A stretch of 64,000 nucleotides of DNA. Origin: Phymatolithon calcareum. Lineage: Eukaryota > Rhodophyta > Florideophyceae > Hapalidiales. Made by a program: the position numbers and the translations under genes. Of the stretch, positions 11,163 through 21,512 are shown piece by piece. Within the stretch, counting starts at the first letter, position 1. Each line of letters starts with the position of its first letter. The notes below the pieces were generated by a model that was not told where the DNA came from, made no database searches, and worked only from the letters and a program-made list of their open reading frames with translations. The stretch covers positions 744,001 to 808,000 of the forward strand of contig OZ345381.1 of the NCBI GenBank assembly GCA_977006965.1. The letters run 5' to 3'.

Positions 11163-12089
11163 TTAGATTGCGTCTAATCCAGGTATCGTTGAATCAACTG
11201 CAAGCATTGGCGCTGGCGCCTTGAGAATAATGTACAATACACAGGTAGAAGTACCGGACCATGCGCACGTTTCGCGCTCAGGGCGTGATTCACACTGGAA
11301 CGGCAAACGAATGTTTGCCACTGATGACATTTTGAAGTCTGGGCGACGGTGCGCTGATAGAAAATCATTGAAACATGTTAGCATGGGATGGTAGCTTGCC
11401 AGGGCAGTAACTTTATGTCCCACGTGCCATTTTTTGTGAAGCGTGAGATGGTCACTCATGAAGCTGGGCCACACAACTCCAATCTCGAGGTAGTGTCCAT
11501 TATCCACAACATTTACGGTGACATCATTCTTGTCAACGCCAGACGGTAAAAGCAAAGCAACCGACGCTCGTTCAGAATTGTAATCATCAGGGTCCTTCCA
11601 CGTTCCTATGAGATAGATAGGTCTGAACTGCAACGGACCGACGACCAGCTCGCGACCAAAATTTGTGGTATTATCTGCAAGCTCTTCGTCGCTTTCCCCA
11701 TCCGACGTGTCCATTTTTTCAGCACGTGTAGGTTTCTCGTCCACAGAACCTGCAGTGCAACCGGAAAGCAGTTCTGTCAGTGCAGCCGCTGACGGCTTGT
11801 TTCCAGAAACACCACCTGCTTCATAGAAAAGTTGGCATGTATTGAGAGATGACCAAATGAAGAACTCATGGACTCGGCACAGCGTACCTTCCCTGGCTGT
11901 TTGACCATACTCCTTTCGCGCCCTCGTCAACAAACTTCTAAAAGTGCCTTCTGAAACTTTGCCAAACTTTTCCTTGTCCAGTGCAAGTACTTCGCGGGGC
12001 AGCATTGTTGAATTAATTGCTCCTTTCTTGATCTTATCCGCGAGCAAGCCGAGATTTTTCGCAGATTTCGACTGCTTCCTCGGCGCCAT
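11163..12089 (-). CDS. Element B: conserved accessory protein, unknown function
   Basis: Homologue of the gene at 7365-8350. I start it at 12089 because MAPRKQSKSAKN aligns with MAPKRKSPK of element A; the frame is open further upstream, but that runs into the promoter repeat. A 72-nt intron (11816-11887, GTACGC...GAAGCAG, phase 1) keeps the frame open if retained. Spliced, exons 12089-11888 and 11815-11163 give 284 aa. The conserved core reads PLQFRPIYLIGTWKDPDD ... ASVALLLPSGVDKNDVTV ... YLEIGVVWPSFMSD, as in A (VGSLLPTGV ... VLKITVVWPSVLTD). An acidic linker (DTSDGESDEELAD) precedes it, also as in A. It lies divergent to the transposase. Unknown family; DNA binding by the basic N-terminus and help in transposition are inference. 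Confidence 0.75.
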   Translation of the reverse strand: MAPRKQSKSAKNLGLLADKIKKGAINSTMLPREVLALDKEKFGKVSEGTFRSLLTRARKEYGQTAREGTLCRVHEFFIWSSLNTCQLFYEAGGVSGNKPSAAALTELLSGCTAGSVDEKPTRAEKMDTSDGESDEELADNTTNFGRELVVGPLQFRPIYLIGTWKDPDDYNSERASVALLLPSGVDKNDVTVNVVDNGHYLEIGVVWPSFMSDHLTLHKKWHVGHKVTALASYHPMLTCFNDFLSAHRRPDFKMSSVANIRLPFQCESRPERETCAWSGTSTCVLYIILKAPAPMLAVDSTIPGLDAI

Positions 12090-12167
12090 ATCTGAGGAAG
12101 GTATATGGCACAGGAGCTTTTTTGCGAGCCAAGAGTATGGCACGAAGTGCACGGCGGACTTATATAC

Positions 12168-12285
12168 TGGGCTATCTGAGTATGATATCACACGTGATGA
12201 TTCGCACAGTTTCGGTTTAGCGCGAAACAGAAACGGGGATAATCATGACACGTGTATAAGTATTACATCATACTCAGATAGCCCA
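12168..12285. promoter_or_regulatory. Perfect 19-bp inverted repeat in element B divergent promoter
   Basis: TGGGCTATCTGAGTATGAT at 12168-12186 returns perfectly inverted at 12267-12285. Each arm is followed inward by an ACGTG core (cacacgtgatga and gacacgtgtata). A TATA-like ttatatact lies at 12160-12167, before the accessory gene. The symmetric layout between divergent genes suggests a shared promoter and a possible transposase-binding site. Confidence 0.6.
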
Positions 12286-12994
12286 CAACATTCGAATTCT
12301 GATTCGAAGCAATAATTTTCAAATGTACGTAACTGCCAATGCAAGCGAAAACACAGTGACTGCATCGCCGGGGCAATCAAAAAGCAAAACTTTAACGCCA
12401 TGCCATGCTCTCTTTTCTATTCGTTGAACAGTTTTCTTCAACTTTCTGTTAGGACTATTGTCCAGATAGAATGTAAACCTAAAATAGTTGAAGTATGAAG
12501 TCGTCATGCAACAAAAATGTGACCAGGAAAATTCAAAAGAACGCTGGATTCGCAAGGCAAGCGTTTTTTGCACATAACATCAATTAGAGATAAATTATTA
12601 CTTTTGCAAAAAAATGATATCGTCGCGTTGCTTCTATTCTTCTCCACAACCTCAAACACCATAGAATTAGGGACCTAAAACAATTTAAGAAAAATCTGCT
12701 GTTTCTTTTCTAGGAACGCTCGTAAAAGACAAGCGTTTCCAAATTCGTTTCAAGTGCGAAGAAAAGCGAAAAAGTTACGTACATGAACACGTGTAGAAAT
12801 TAGATTTTTTAAATCAGCCAATAAAATAGAGTTAAAAATATTCCGATTTTTTCCGATTTTATTTTCGAAGAAAACGAATTTTCCTAAATTATGAGAGTAT
12901 TTGAGTGTTCAGAACCAGATCTTGTTCTCAACACTCCATTATCGGCTTGATCATCTCGCGCAGAAACGGCAGAGAAACTTTCATTGTGCAATCA

Positions 12995-13907
12995 ATGCAC
13001 ATTTTGACTACTCCGAAGGTGTTCGCTCAAATTGGGAGTGAAATGTGGGAAGGTCGACTATGGCGAAACGAGGAAAGCTCTTTCGCACGTCGGCGTTTTC
13101 GTGGTATGTTCGGTGTGACGGCAAAAGCGTGTACAGTTATATGGGCTTTCCTGGCAAATGATCGCCCAACAGGAAGCGAACCGAAGCACCCGCTCCCGGC
13201 GCTTGTATTTCTGAAGCACTACGCCAGCCAGAACGTGAACAGCGCGCTCTGCTGTTCTCATGAGAAGACGTTCCGAAAGTGGCAGTGGTTGTTTGTTCGT
13301 TTGATTGCTCCAATGAACGTGGTATGTTATTCTCATTCCAATCCAGCATCAAGCCGATTGTTACTACTGCTAACATCACAAACAGATTGACTGGAACTCC
13401 CGGCGCGATGGTATCGCGATCAACAATTGCTATGTGAGCATTGATGGCACCGACTGCTGAATTCGGGAACCGACACCATTCGACTCCAAATGGTACTCTC
13501 ACAAATTCAAGAGTGCTGGTTTGCGCTACGAGGTTGGACTATGCATAAGCTCTGGTACTATTGTTTGGGTGCATGGGCCGCTCGCATGTGGTGCATTTCC
13601 TGATGTTTCTATTTTCCGACTTGGCATGAAACATGCCCTTGCTCCCGGCGAGAAAGTCATCGCTGACAAAGGGAAACGGGATGAAAAATGCGAACAGCCC
13701 CCTGCAAGCGATAACCTATACAAACTGACGAATGCTACGATACGGGCAAGGCATGAGACCGTGAACTCCCGCTTCAAAAACTTTCGTGTCCTCTCTGATA
13801 CATTCCGGCATGATATTTCCCTCCATGGGATCTACTTCCAAGCAGTTGCGAATATTACCTGTATCATGACCAAGCTAAGCGACCCTCTCTTCAATGTTAG
13901 CTTCTAG
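12995..13907 (+). pseudogene. Element B: HARBI1-like transposase, one nonsense codon
   Basis: Exon 1 12995-13321 (first ATG of the open frame), intron 13322-13385 (GTATGT...AAACAG, 64 nt), exon 2 13386-13907; about 282 codons. Exon 1 ends ...KTFRKWQWLFVRLIAPMNV, exon 2 begins IDWNSRRDGIAINN. Catalytic positions: Asp in SIDGTDC, Asp in VIADKGKRD, Glu in RARHETVNSRFKNF. A single TGA at 13458-13460 follows DGTDC, where related enzymes commonly have Arg, so a CGA-to-TGA change would explain it. Otherwise the reading frame is clean to the TAG at 13905. The intron position matches element A. One base change from open, so recently inactivated or dependent on readthrough. Confidence 0.75.
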
Positions 13908-14033
13908 AGTACGAAGGCCATGACAGAATATCAATAAAATGGAGCTATTGCAGAAACGTGCATTTGAGTTCGATAAATAAAGAATATTGAAACATCAAAT
14001 AAAATTAAAAAGTTGCCGTTTCCCGTAACCTCC

Positions 14034-15064
14034 TGGCGGAAAGCCGAGGGCGGCGCGAAGCGCCGACCTTTATAGAAAAACATTGCATGAAAAGATGACT
14101 TGGCAGTTTGAGAATTGGATCAATGTAATGCATACAGTGTAAGCAATGCGGTGTAAGAATCTGTACGCTGTAAGGCTCTGTAAGCAGCAGGTCTAGGGTT
14201 TGCCTTCAGTGATCCTTAGTGATCTAAGTACGTATCTAAACCTACGGTACTGTAACGACTGTAATGCTATTTGTAAGGGCTTGCTGTAAATGTATGCTGT
14301 AATGGTTAATTGAAGGAGCTAGTCTTAGAAGAAAGTAGAGAGTATTATAGTGGCGTTGGACGCCACAATAAAATCTGTCGTTTACTCGACTAAACATACA
14401 GAAAGGATTTGCCGAAACTGGGGCTTGGCCCTGCCCTGGGAATCTGCTCTCTCGCCCCTTTACTAGAAAATAGGAAAGTCTGCAGGACGTAGTGAGCGCA
14501 GATGAGCTCTCGACAATGTTACCGCAAAAGTTCAGAAACAATAGGAGCTCAACAACATCAACTCCTGTTTCAATGAATCAAGGATTCATAGTCACTACTC
14601 ATGGCCAGCTACTGACGACTAGTGACCATATGGCGATTGTAGAGAAAGAAGCTGCGGAAAGACTTTAGCGACTAATATTATCTCAGAAACAGGCTGTGGC
14701 GTCCAACGCCACTATCATACCGTCTATTTCCTATAAGACTAGCTCCCTTCAAATTGTCATTACAGCTTATATTTACAGCAAACCGTTACAGAAAGCATTA
14801 CAGTCATTACAGTACCGTAGGTTTCGATGCGTACTTACACCATGAAGGATCACCAAGGGCAAACCCTAGAACCGCTGCTTACAGCTTACAGGTGCTTATA
14901 GGTGCTTATAGGTGCTCACACTGTAAGCACTACAGCGGCGAGCTAAGAAGCCGCCTCGCGGCTTCCAGATTTTTCATTGATCCATTTATCATATTTCCAA
15001 GTCATCTTTCATCCAAATTCTTTTTCTATAAAGGTCACCGCTTCGCGGCGCCCTCGGCGTTTTA
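14034..15064. mobile_element. Foldback element with TIRs of more than 300 bp
   Basis: Left arm 14034 to about 14365 and right arm about 14697-15064 are inverted copies, starting at the outer ends with cgccgagggcg...cctttatagaaaaa and ending with a gtggcgt...acgccac hairpin in each arm. The arms are rich in a short CTGTAAG-like motif, present about ten times in each. The interior (14366-14696) has no gene. Comparison with the intact left TIR of element B shows the insertion point as CCTCC/CCAGGG, with at most a 2-bp duplication (CC). Confidence 0.8.
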
Positions 15065-15121
15065 CCAGGGAACAACCAGACCAAAACCAGTGTACCATTC
15101 CGTGCGATTCACAACCCCACA
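15065..15121 (-). repeat. Element B right TIR, outer part
   Basis: It contains gaacaacc, aaaaccagtgtaccattc and gtgcgattcacaaccccaca, the inverse of the left TIR at 11013. The inner 17 bp of this TIR lie at 14017-14033, on the other side of the foldback insertion. Confidence 0.8.
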
Positions 15122-16434
15122 CAGGCACAGAAATAGCTCGACCAGAAAAAGAAAATAGAAGACATCCGCAAGGAGAGAACTTTAGGTAAGGCAGGCGATG
15201 CACTTACGCGAAGAGAAGTTCAATATTGACTTCTCCAAAATGAAAAAAGCCACGCAGCATGAAGGTCCGGCGAGCATTGGCGCGTTCGAGAGCGACCTCC
15301 AGGAAATTTGTCGAGATGGTTCAGGCGCAGCGGGACGGTGATGCAGAGTGATGCACAGTGCTGTGCACAGCACTCAGTAGTGCCCAGAAACTTCAACGTT
15401 CTCTCATAAAATAAATTTCAACATTTCATAATTACCCGCACAGAACTTTCGCACTGGAAGACACAATGTTTTAAAAAATAATAATATTTTTGTGAATAAG
15501 ACCGCTGAAAATGTCTGAATCTCCTCCTTGTCAATCTCTTGTCAAATTCTACATTTTTTAGTTACACAGTTCCAACATTTATGTAAAACTCGAGATAAAA
15601 ATGTCCTTTTTTCCATAATTACCGGCACCAGCTGTAAGTAATTTCCTCTTGAATTTATTACTAGATTGGAATTTTTCAGGTCCGCAATTTCATGCACTGT
15701 ACTGTACAGTATTTCACAGTTCTGGACGAAGCAAATCAGATGTGGGGTGATCTACTGTCCGGCCTTCCAGCCGAGAGCTTTCATTCGGACGATCGGCCGA
15801 CGAAGCTTGAGGCTTTGCGGCTCAGAGACACTCTCAAAGGGAACCCCAAGGCACATAGCCCGCCGCCGCATAATCTATATAGGGACAAGTTCTCTCTCGC
15901 GACGTACAGCGTCGGCGTTCTTTTAGCGCTCAACTGCCTTTCTGGAATTGTCCAGCGCATCTGTGTGTGACTTCCTTTTCTGCTTGTCCTCCAGCTCCTT
16001 CGGAGTCTTCATCGCATCGGCACTCGTGAGTGCCCTTGATAGCACGCGTTGGTTGTTTGTCGTTAAGTGCGTGCGCGAAAGCACAGTAGAGGGCACCCCG
16101 CACAGTAAAGTTGTCTGAGCGGGTTCGTTTATTCGGAAACGTGTGCCCTGGGAGACGGTGAGTGCCTCCACTCTTGTGTTGTGTTTGGTTGTGTGTTGGG
16201 TTGTTCCCCCTTTGCTCGCTGTGATACGTAAACTAGGCGATCTATTTTTACTAAAAGCTCCTGGACGGTACTCAACGATGATTGGCTAACGTGCAGTAAA
16301 AAGATCTCTCTGGGGTGCGCATCAGAATGCCTGCTCAAAGGCATTATACTACCTTCAAAACGAGTCGCCTCAAGGTGGCCATTCCAGGGAGCCATGTGGT
16401 TCGTAAGGCTACTGATTGGGTACCACTGCGTGTG
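15122..16434. other. No gene recognised
   Basis: Small ORFs at 15666-15970 have no recognisable motif. The stretch separates element B from the Ty1/copia element. Confidence 0.45.
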
Positions 16435-16439
16435 GTAAT

Positions 16440-16827
16440 TGTGAGCAAACAGGGTTTTTGGTTGGAGAACGTGTGTACACAAAAGGCAGAATGCTAATTC
16501 TCGGCCTACGACGGACCGCGGAACCACGCAAGTACTCACCTACGATCGGTGCCGCAGAGTTGCCTACCTTAAGCTTTGTGCACGTGAACGGCTTTTACTC
16601 CTTCTTTCGGTTCCTTCCACTGCTTGCTACTCAATGCCCGTGTATATAGTAATCTACTTGATCCCATATAGGACCACAGCCCCTCTGGTCCAGAAACACA
16701 TATAATCCCCTTTTAGTCCTATTAATGAGAAATCTCCCCTCTTGTAGTCCAGACTCATCATGAGCCTCGATCGAGGACCGCCGTGCACGTCAGCTGCACA
16801 GAGCGGCCATGCCCTAAGTATTTCACA
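16440..16827 (-). repeat. Ty1/copia 3' LTR
   Basis: 388 bp, TG...CA ends, matching 19720-20107 with scattered substitutions and small compensating indels (I judge well over 90 percent identical by eye). Confidence 0.9.
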
Positions 16828-17040
16828 GTCCCGCCTTTTTAAATTCCGAGGTCGTCGTAATCTTAGACGCGGTAGACTCACTGCACAACTGGCGTGATAT
16901 CAAATCCAGTATTCAGCAACTTGAAGAGAGAACGGCAAAACCCAGGCTTGGTCATTCCGTCTGCTGCATTTTCACCCCCGGGAACGAGACCGAAATTGCA
17001 GATTTCATTCTTGTTATAGGCCTCTCTCGTCGCAGTAATA

Positions 17041-19470
17041 TCAATCTAGCCGTTTTTCGGTAGTATGGGAGGCGCGAGTAATGACGTCGAAGATTTGCTT
17101 AGAGTCCGTAAACATAGACAGTGGGACTTTGCAACACAATATCATTTCGAGATCATGCTTGATCATGAATCCATGGTCAAAGGCGGCAGAGAATGAATAT
17201 ATTTCACCGGCCATGATGGATCTTACAACCCGTTTCGACTTTCGGATACTGTAGGCAAGAACATGGCAGTTGTTATCTTTGTCACAAAGCAGGATAATGT
17301 AGCCCAGTTGAGAATATGAGTCGTCGTTGGATTCAAAAGAGGCATCTGCATATACTCGAAGATGTAAAGACTCGGAATCCAAATCTCTGTACTTCAAGCA
17401 AAAGCGTAAGCTCTGTTTCACTCGACGAATGGCTTCATTAAGCTCCTTAATATACTTCTTGTCGAACAACTTGTCAGTAACTTGAGCAGCTCTGTTGATA
17501 GAACAGCAGATATCCGGGCGACTGTGAGCGAGCCATCCGATGACAGCACGATTAGATCGAAACATGTCAAGCCTAATGTCAAAAGGAAGTTCTCATGCTT
17601 TGTGCACGTACTCCGGCTGGCTTAACTGGAGCTCAGATTTACCATTAGCGTCTGGTATAGTTATAATGGAAACACCGACAAACTCGAAGTTGTCCCACTG
17701 AATCGGCTTGGTTTCAAACTTTTCCATTGTTTGCCAATTTCAGTGTTGAAAGTAGTACTTCCAGCAAACATGAAGTCGTCAACATAGCTTCCAAGTAGCC
17801 CAATGGTTTCACAGATCAACTTTTTCAAGTAGAGAGATGGATCACCATCAAGAGACACCATCTTCAAATCGTTCTTAACGTGATCTATGAAGGTCTCGCC
17901 CCAATAGTCTCCGGCGTCACATATACCGTACAATGGTTTCTCAAGACGTAATACTTCATCAGGACATAGGTCAAAGAGATCTATATCTTTAGGCCGCGGA
18001 TGAAGATAGATCTCTTTTGAGAACTTGTCTTTTGCCTGAAGATAAGCTTGAGTTACGTCAAGGAAAGATGTACGGAATCCCTTAATAGCGGCAACCGATG
18101 CGATAATCTTGGTTTAGCTTTGGCGTAGGGTCGAATTATTGTGGACTAAAAGCGGCTTCATGTCGTCCTTAAATCCTTGGCCTACATACCTTGCTTTGGC
18201 GGTTTCATTTTCCCTACCATCGTTTTTCAAGGTTTTAACAAAGCGACCGCTTATTACGCTGGAGTTCCTACGCATCGATGCCCTTTTCACGACAGCCCAG
18301 GTCTTTCGGCTCTCAATTTCAGACTTCCTTGCAGCCGCAAAAGCTGCGGACTTCGACCTCGGATCATCTTTGTCGATAATTTCGGTTAGAAGAATGCTTT
18401 TAGGACTTTCTTCAACATCTTTGGTGCCTTCAGTTCTTGCAGTCAGCGTCCTGAATTTGCATGGTAGCTGCGATAAGAACACTTCACCTGCTATAACCAG
18501 TTCGAAGATCCTATCCATTTCACTGGGATCATCGGAAGGTCTATTTGGGCTTGGGGCAGGAATAGATGGCAATTCCGGAGTATCGGAACTACTTTCGTCC
18601 GCGGTCCTGTACTTTTTGATTATATCGACGGAAACTAGCACTAGTTTCTCGTTTATATCCAGCCAAACATTCTTGTTATCACCAGCAACAACTGTGAAGG
18701 GACCGACCCATTTTTCACTGGTTTCTCCCTATACATGAGTACATCCATTCCAATCATTAAGTCGTTGTCGGAGGCATTTGGAATACCTCTGCGACTTGTT
18801 CTCTTCAGTCTTGCCGCCGAAATCGTCTTAGTCATTTCTTTTCTTGCAACCTTCATTGCCTTCATGCGTTCTCTGTGCCCTGGAAGATCCGAGAAGCCAG
18901 AGGGAAACTGCAGTACTATTCCAAACACAGGAAGTGTTGGCGATAATCTATTCGGTCCGGCGGTGCAGTTCATTGCCTGGACGGCAAGCGAGAGTGCGTC
19001 ATCAAGCGGTATGTTTAGATGTACCGTCCTATCCTTTCGAAATATCTGACGCAGAAACAGATGATAACTCTCCCATCACCAAGCGCATTGTGACTTCCAA
19101 CTCCAGAATCGTATTGGTCGATTCCACACGATTTTTACAGGGCTTTCCATTTGTCCAATTGGAATTGAGGACTTTGATCAGCATGAATAGACTTTGAGTA
19201 GCCGACATAGGGATTTACCCAATATCTGACGTACGCCTGCGGTTAAAAACGATGTCGTCATGCGGTATGGAGACACGGAATCTTCCAGGTTGTTCTGAGA
19301 GTCGCTGGCAAAAATCACAATCTCGAGTCAGTTTGTACAGCATTTCAGAGTTTCTGGGTTTGCGTTCCGGTCACCGGCTCTCCTCATCAAGCTGTAGATT
19401 CTATCTGGTTGTCGATGATATAAATGACGATGGATGCGCTTCAACTCCAGATCAGTGTACATAGCAAGAG
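17041..19470 (-). pseudogene. Ty1/copia Pol remnant
   Basis: Read from right to left: a GAG-pre-integrase zinc segment (YTDLELKRIHRHLYHRQPDR ... LKCC, about 19470-19330), integrase pieces ending AMNCTAGPNRLSPTLPVFG (18973-18653), reverse transcriptase N-terminal part (18641-18114), RT centre with the YVDD box in LLGSYVDDFMFAG (17933-17661), and copia-type RNase H with VYADASFESNDDSYSQLGY (17565-17041). Stops and frameshifts separate all pieces. The family is clear from the integrase-before-RT order and the YVDD motif. Confidence 0.85.
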
Positions 19471-19640
19471 AACAGCAGGAACAACAGAAACAAGAACGAT
19501 AACAACAGCAAATAGCAGCAGCAGTAACAGCAGCAGCAATGGCAGCCACAGTATAGTAGCAGTACTAGTTGCAGCGACCACAACAGGGACAATAACAGGC
19601 ACAGAACTACCAGCAGTAGCAGTAGCACTTTTACAATCTC
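19440..19640. repeat. CAG/ACA-rich degenerate microsatellite
   Basis: A run of agcagcagtaacagcagcag-type triplets inside the copia element, next to its 5' LTR. It encodes only low-complexity peptides in any frame. Confidence 0.7.
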
Positions 19641-19719
19641 AACAAAAGATGAGAACGCTTTTTTTCCAAATTTGAGGGATCTTTCCTCGGATATCTCCCT
19701 GAATGCGGGAATTTGCGAA

Positions 19720-20107
19720 TGTGAGCAAACAGGGTTTTTGGTGGGAGAACGTGTAGTACACAAAAGGCAGAATGCTAATTCTCGGCCTACGACCAACCGC
19801 GGAACCACGCAAGTACTCACCTACGACCGGTGCCGCAGAGTTGCCTACCTTACGCTTTTGCACGCGAACGTCTTTTACTCCTTCTTTCGGTTCCTTCCAC
19901 TGCTTGCTATTCAATGCCCGTGTATATAGTAATCTACTTGATCCCATATAGGACCACAGCCCCTCTGGTCCAGATACACATATAATCCCCTTTTAGTCCT
20001 ATTAATGAGAAATGTCCCCTCTTGTGGTCCAGATTCATCATAAGCCTCGACCGAGGACCGCCGTGCACGTCAGCTGCACAGAGCGGCCATGCTCCAAATA
20101 TTTCACA
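19720..20107 (-). repeat. Ty1/copia 5' LTR
   Basis: 388 bp. Same ends and length as the LTR at 16440-16827. Followed directly by the GTAAT duplication at 20108. Confidence 0.9.
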
Positions 20108-20149
20108 GTAATCCAAGCAGTCGCCTTCTCTACCAGGATCATGGCCTCC

Positions 20150-20560
20150 CGAAAGTGTCTGCAATTTTGAAGGGATGCAACGTTAACTTCAGAGTTCGTG
20201 GAGGAGTTCTAGATCGGAAACCTTGAACGCAGTCGTGAAGGTTACTGCTTGGTCGCACTACGTATATTGGTTCAGCAGCAGTCTTGGCGACCGAAGGAGT
20301 GTAAGGATAACATTAACAGATGGGGGGCGGTGATATATCAGGCAGCTCTGACAGCAGTTATAAAGATTTCTGCTTGCTCAAACTGCGTGTGTGGACCAGG
20401 CAGTGGTAATGCCTAATGAGGGCTTGCAACGATAACCTCGAAAACCGGGAGGAGTACCTCATCGGGACGGCCTGACCCCAGTCGGCAAGATTGCTGGTTT
20501 CTTGCACTGCGAGTGGGTACAAGCAGTGGTCTTGCCGATTGAGATCAAAGAGACCCAATC
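20150..20560. repeat. Diverged tandem repeat, about 123-bp period
   Basis: About three units, each beginning with a cagt(c/t)g-gaagatt-like motif (near 20229, 20350 and 20473) followed by tgctt...gcac-tgcg and a ggcagtggt or agcagtggt motif. The units are strongly diverged. No coding function is seen. Confidence 0.45.
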
Positions 20561-20941
20561 TAATCATTATTTTGATGGGCACTGCAACGGCACCAGCGAC
20601 ACTGGGATGATACTTGTTTTCCCTTGACCCCAATTCTATGAACAAAAACAACATACTCAACGGAAAACAGGGTCTGCACGTGCATAGCGCGATTCTGCGG
20701 TCAGTTTCACAACTTAAGAGAACATTTGGCACTTCCTGCTTCGAAACGACAAGAATTGATCGAAAAACTGTAGGTATGAAACGGAAAACGAGATCTCAAA
20801 ATATTTTTTTGGGAGAAAACCAGTCATCCCATTATTACCCGCAAGTCTCACGTTTAGGAGCACCTGCTGTACAGTTTGACATGTCGGCTGTCAGAGGGAT
20901 CTTCTTAAGAATTCATCAAATCGCGGCATAGACCCATTCAA

Positions 20942-21258
20942 ACAGTCCTCATTACCAGCCATTATTTCGCGGACTGGTTATGAGGACGCGGCATATGTTT
21001 TCAGTGGCTGATTTCACGTGCAGTGTTGATTTGCAAACTTTCGCTTCAGATGTTTTCGCACACTTTTGAGCAAAAACTTGAAACATCACGAAAAGTTTGG
21101 TTGAAAAGCAATTCCACTTCTGAAAACTAAAAATCGTTATGGGAAAAAATGTCCCTTAGATGAACACATCAGCCACGCCAAACCTATGCCGCGTCCTCAT
21201 TACCAGTGAAAATATTTGGGACTGGAATTGCGGACTTTTCCAGAGTGGTAATGCGGAC
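20942..21258. repeat. MITE-like inverted repeat
   Basis: About 38 bp at 20976-21013 (ctggttatgaggacgcggca...) returns inverted at 21169-21207 (...tgccgcgtcctcattacca), and the outer ends repeat gtcctcattacc and ggtaatgcggac. It is a short nested-palindrome element without a gene; no target duplication was identified. Confidence 0.55.
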
Positions 21259-21512
21259 GCAAAAATCGAACTCTCAAGAAGGTCCCTCTGTCAACAGCGA
21301 TGAGGTGGATATAGACTTTTCTTGCGAGATTGACAAGAATGCTTGCAAGAACTACGAGAGGCTGGTTACAAAATGCTGCTGCAGTCGAAAGCGCGACTTG
21401 TTGTGCTGGAAGGAAAAGCAAAATATGCTTTTGATTACACTGTCAGGAAGGCCGTCGATTACAGCGCCCTTTATCCCATTGTTTCTCACTTCGCGGTCAT
21501 AGTCCCAGTAAC

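Larger units (their letters stand above)
11013..15121. mobile_element. Element B: two-gene Harbinger-type transposon
   Basis: A complete element bounded by 72-bp TIRs that start TGTGGGGTTGTGAATCGCAC. It holds an accessory gene (minus, 11163-12089) and a HARBI1-like transposase (plus, 12995-13907) transcribed divergently, in the same order and orientation as element A. A 1031-bp foldback element has landed inside the right TIR; without it element B is about 3.08 kb. I could not find a clean target-site duplication next to the TIRs. It sits at the end of a pogo-like transposase fragment, which may be the interrupted target. Confidence 0.8.
16440..20107 (-). mobile_element. Ty1/copia LTR retrotransposon, decayed
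   Basis: Two LTRs of equal length flank a minus-strand pol remnant. The direct repeat GTAAT (16435-16439 and 20108-20112) is a perfect 5-bp target duplication. A purine run (aaaaaggcgggac on the minus strand, 16828-16840) next to the 3' LTR fits a polypurine tract. Almost no space remains for gag and protease between the 5' LTR and the integrase part, so the copy is internally deleted as well as mutated. Confidence 0.9.

Noticed and set aside
14754-15189. ORFs at the right end of the foldback element
   Set aside because: They run through inverted-repeat arms and the element B TIR, so they are by-products of repeat sequence.
18139-18738. 199-aa plus-strand ORF in the copia element
   Set aside because: It is antisense to the recognisable integrase/RT remnant; no domain of its own.
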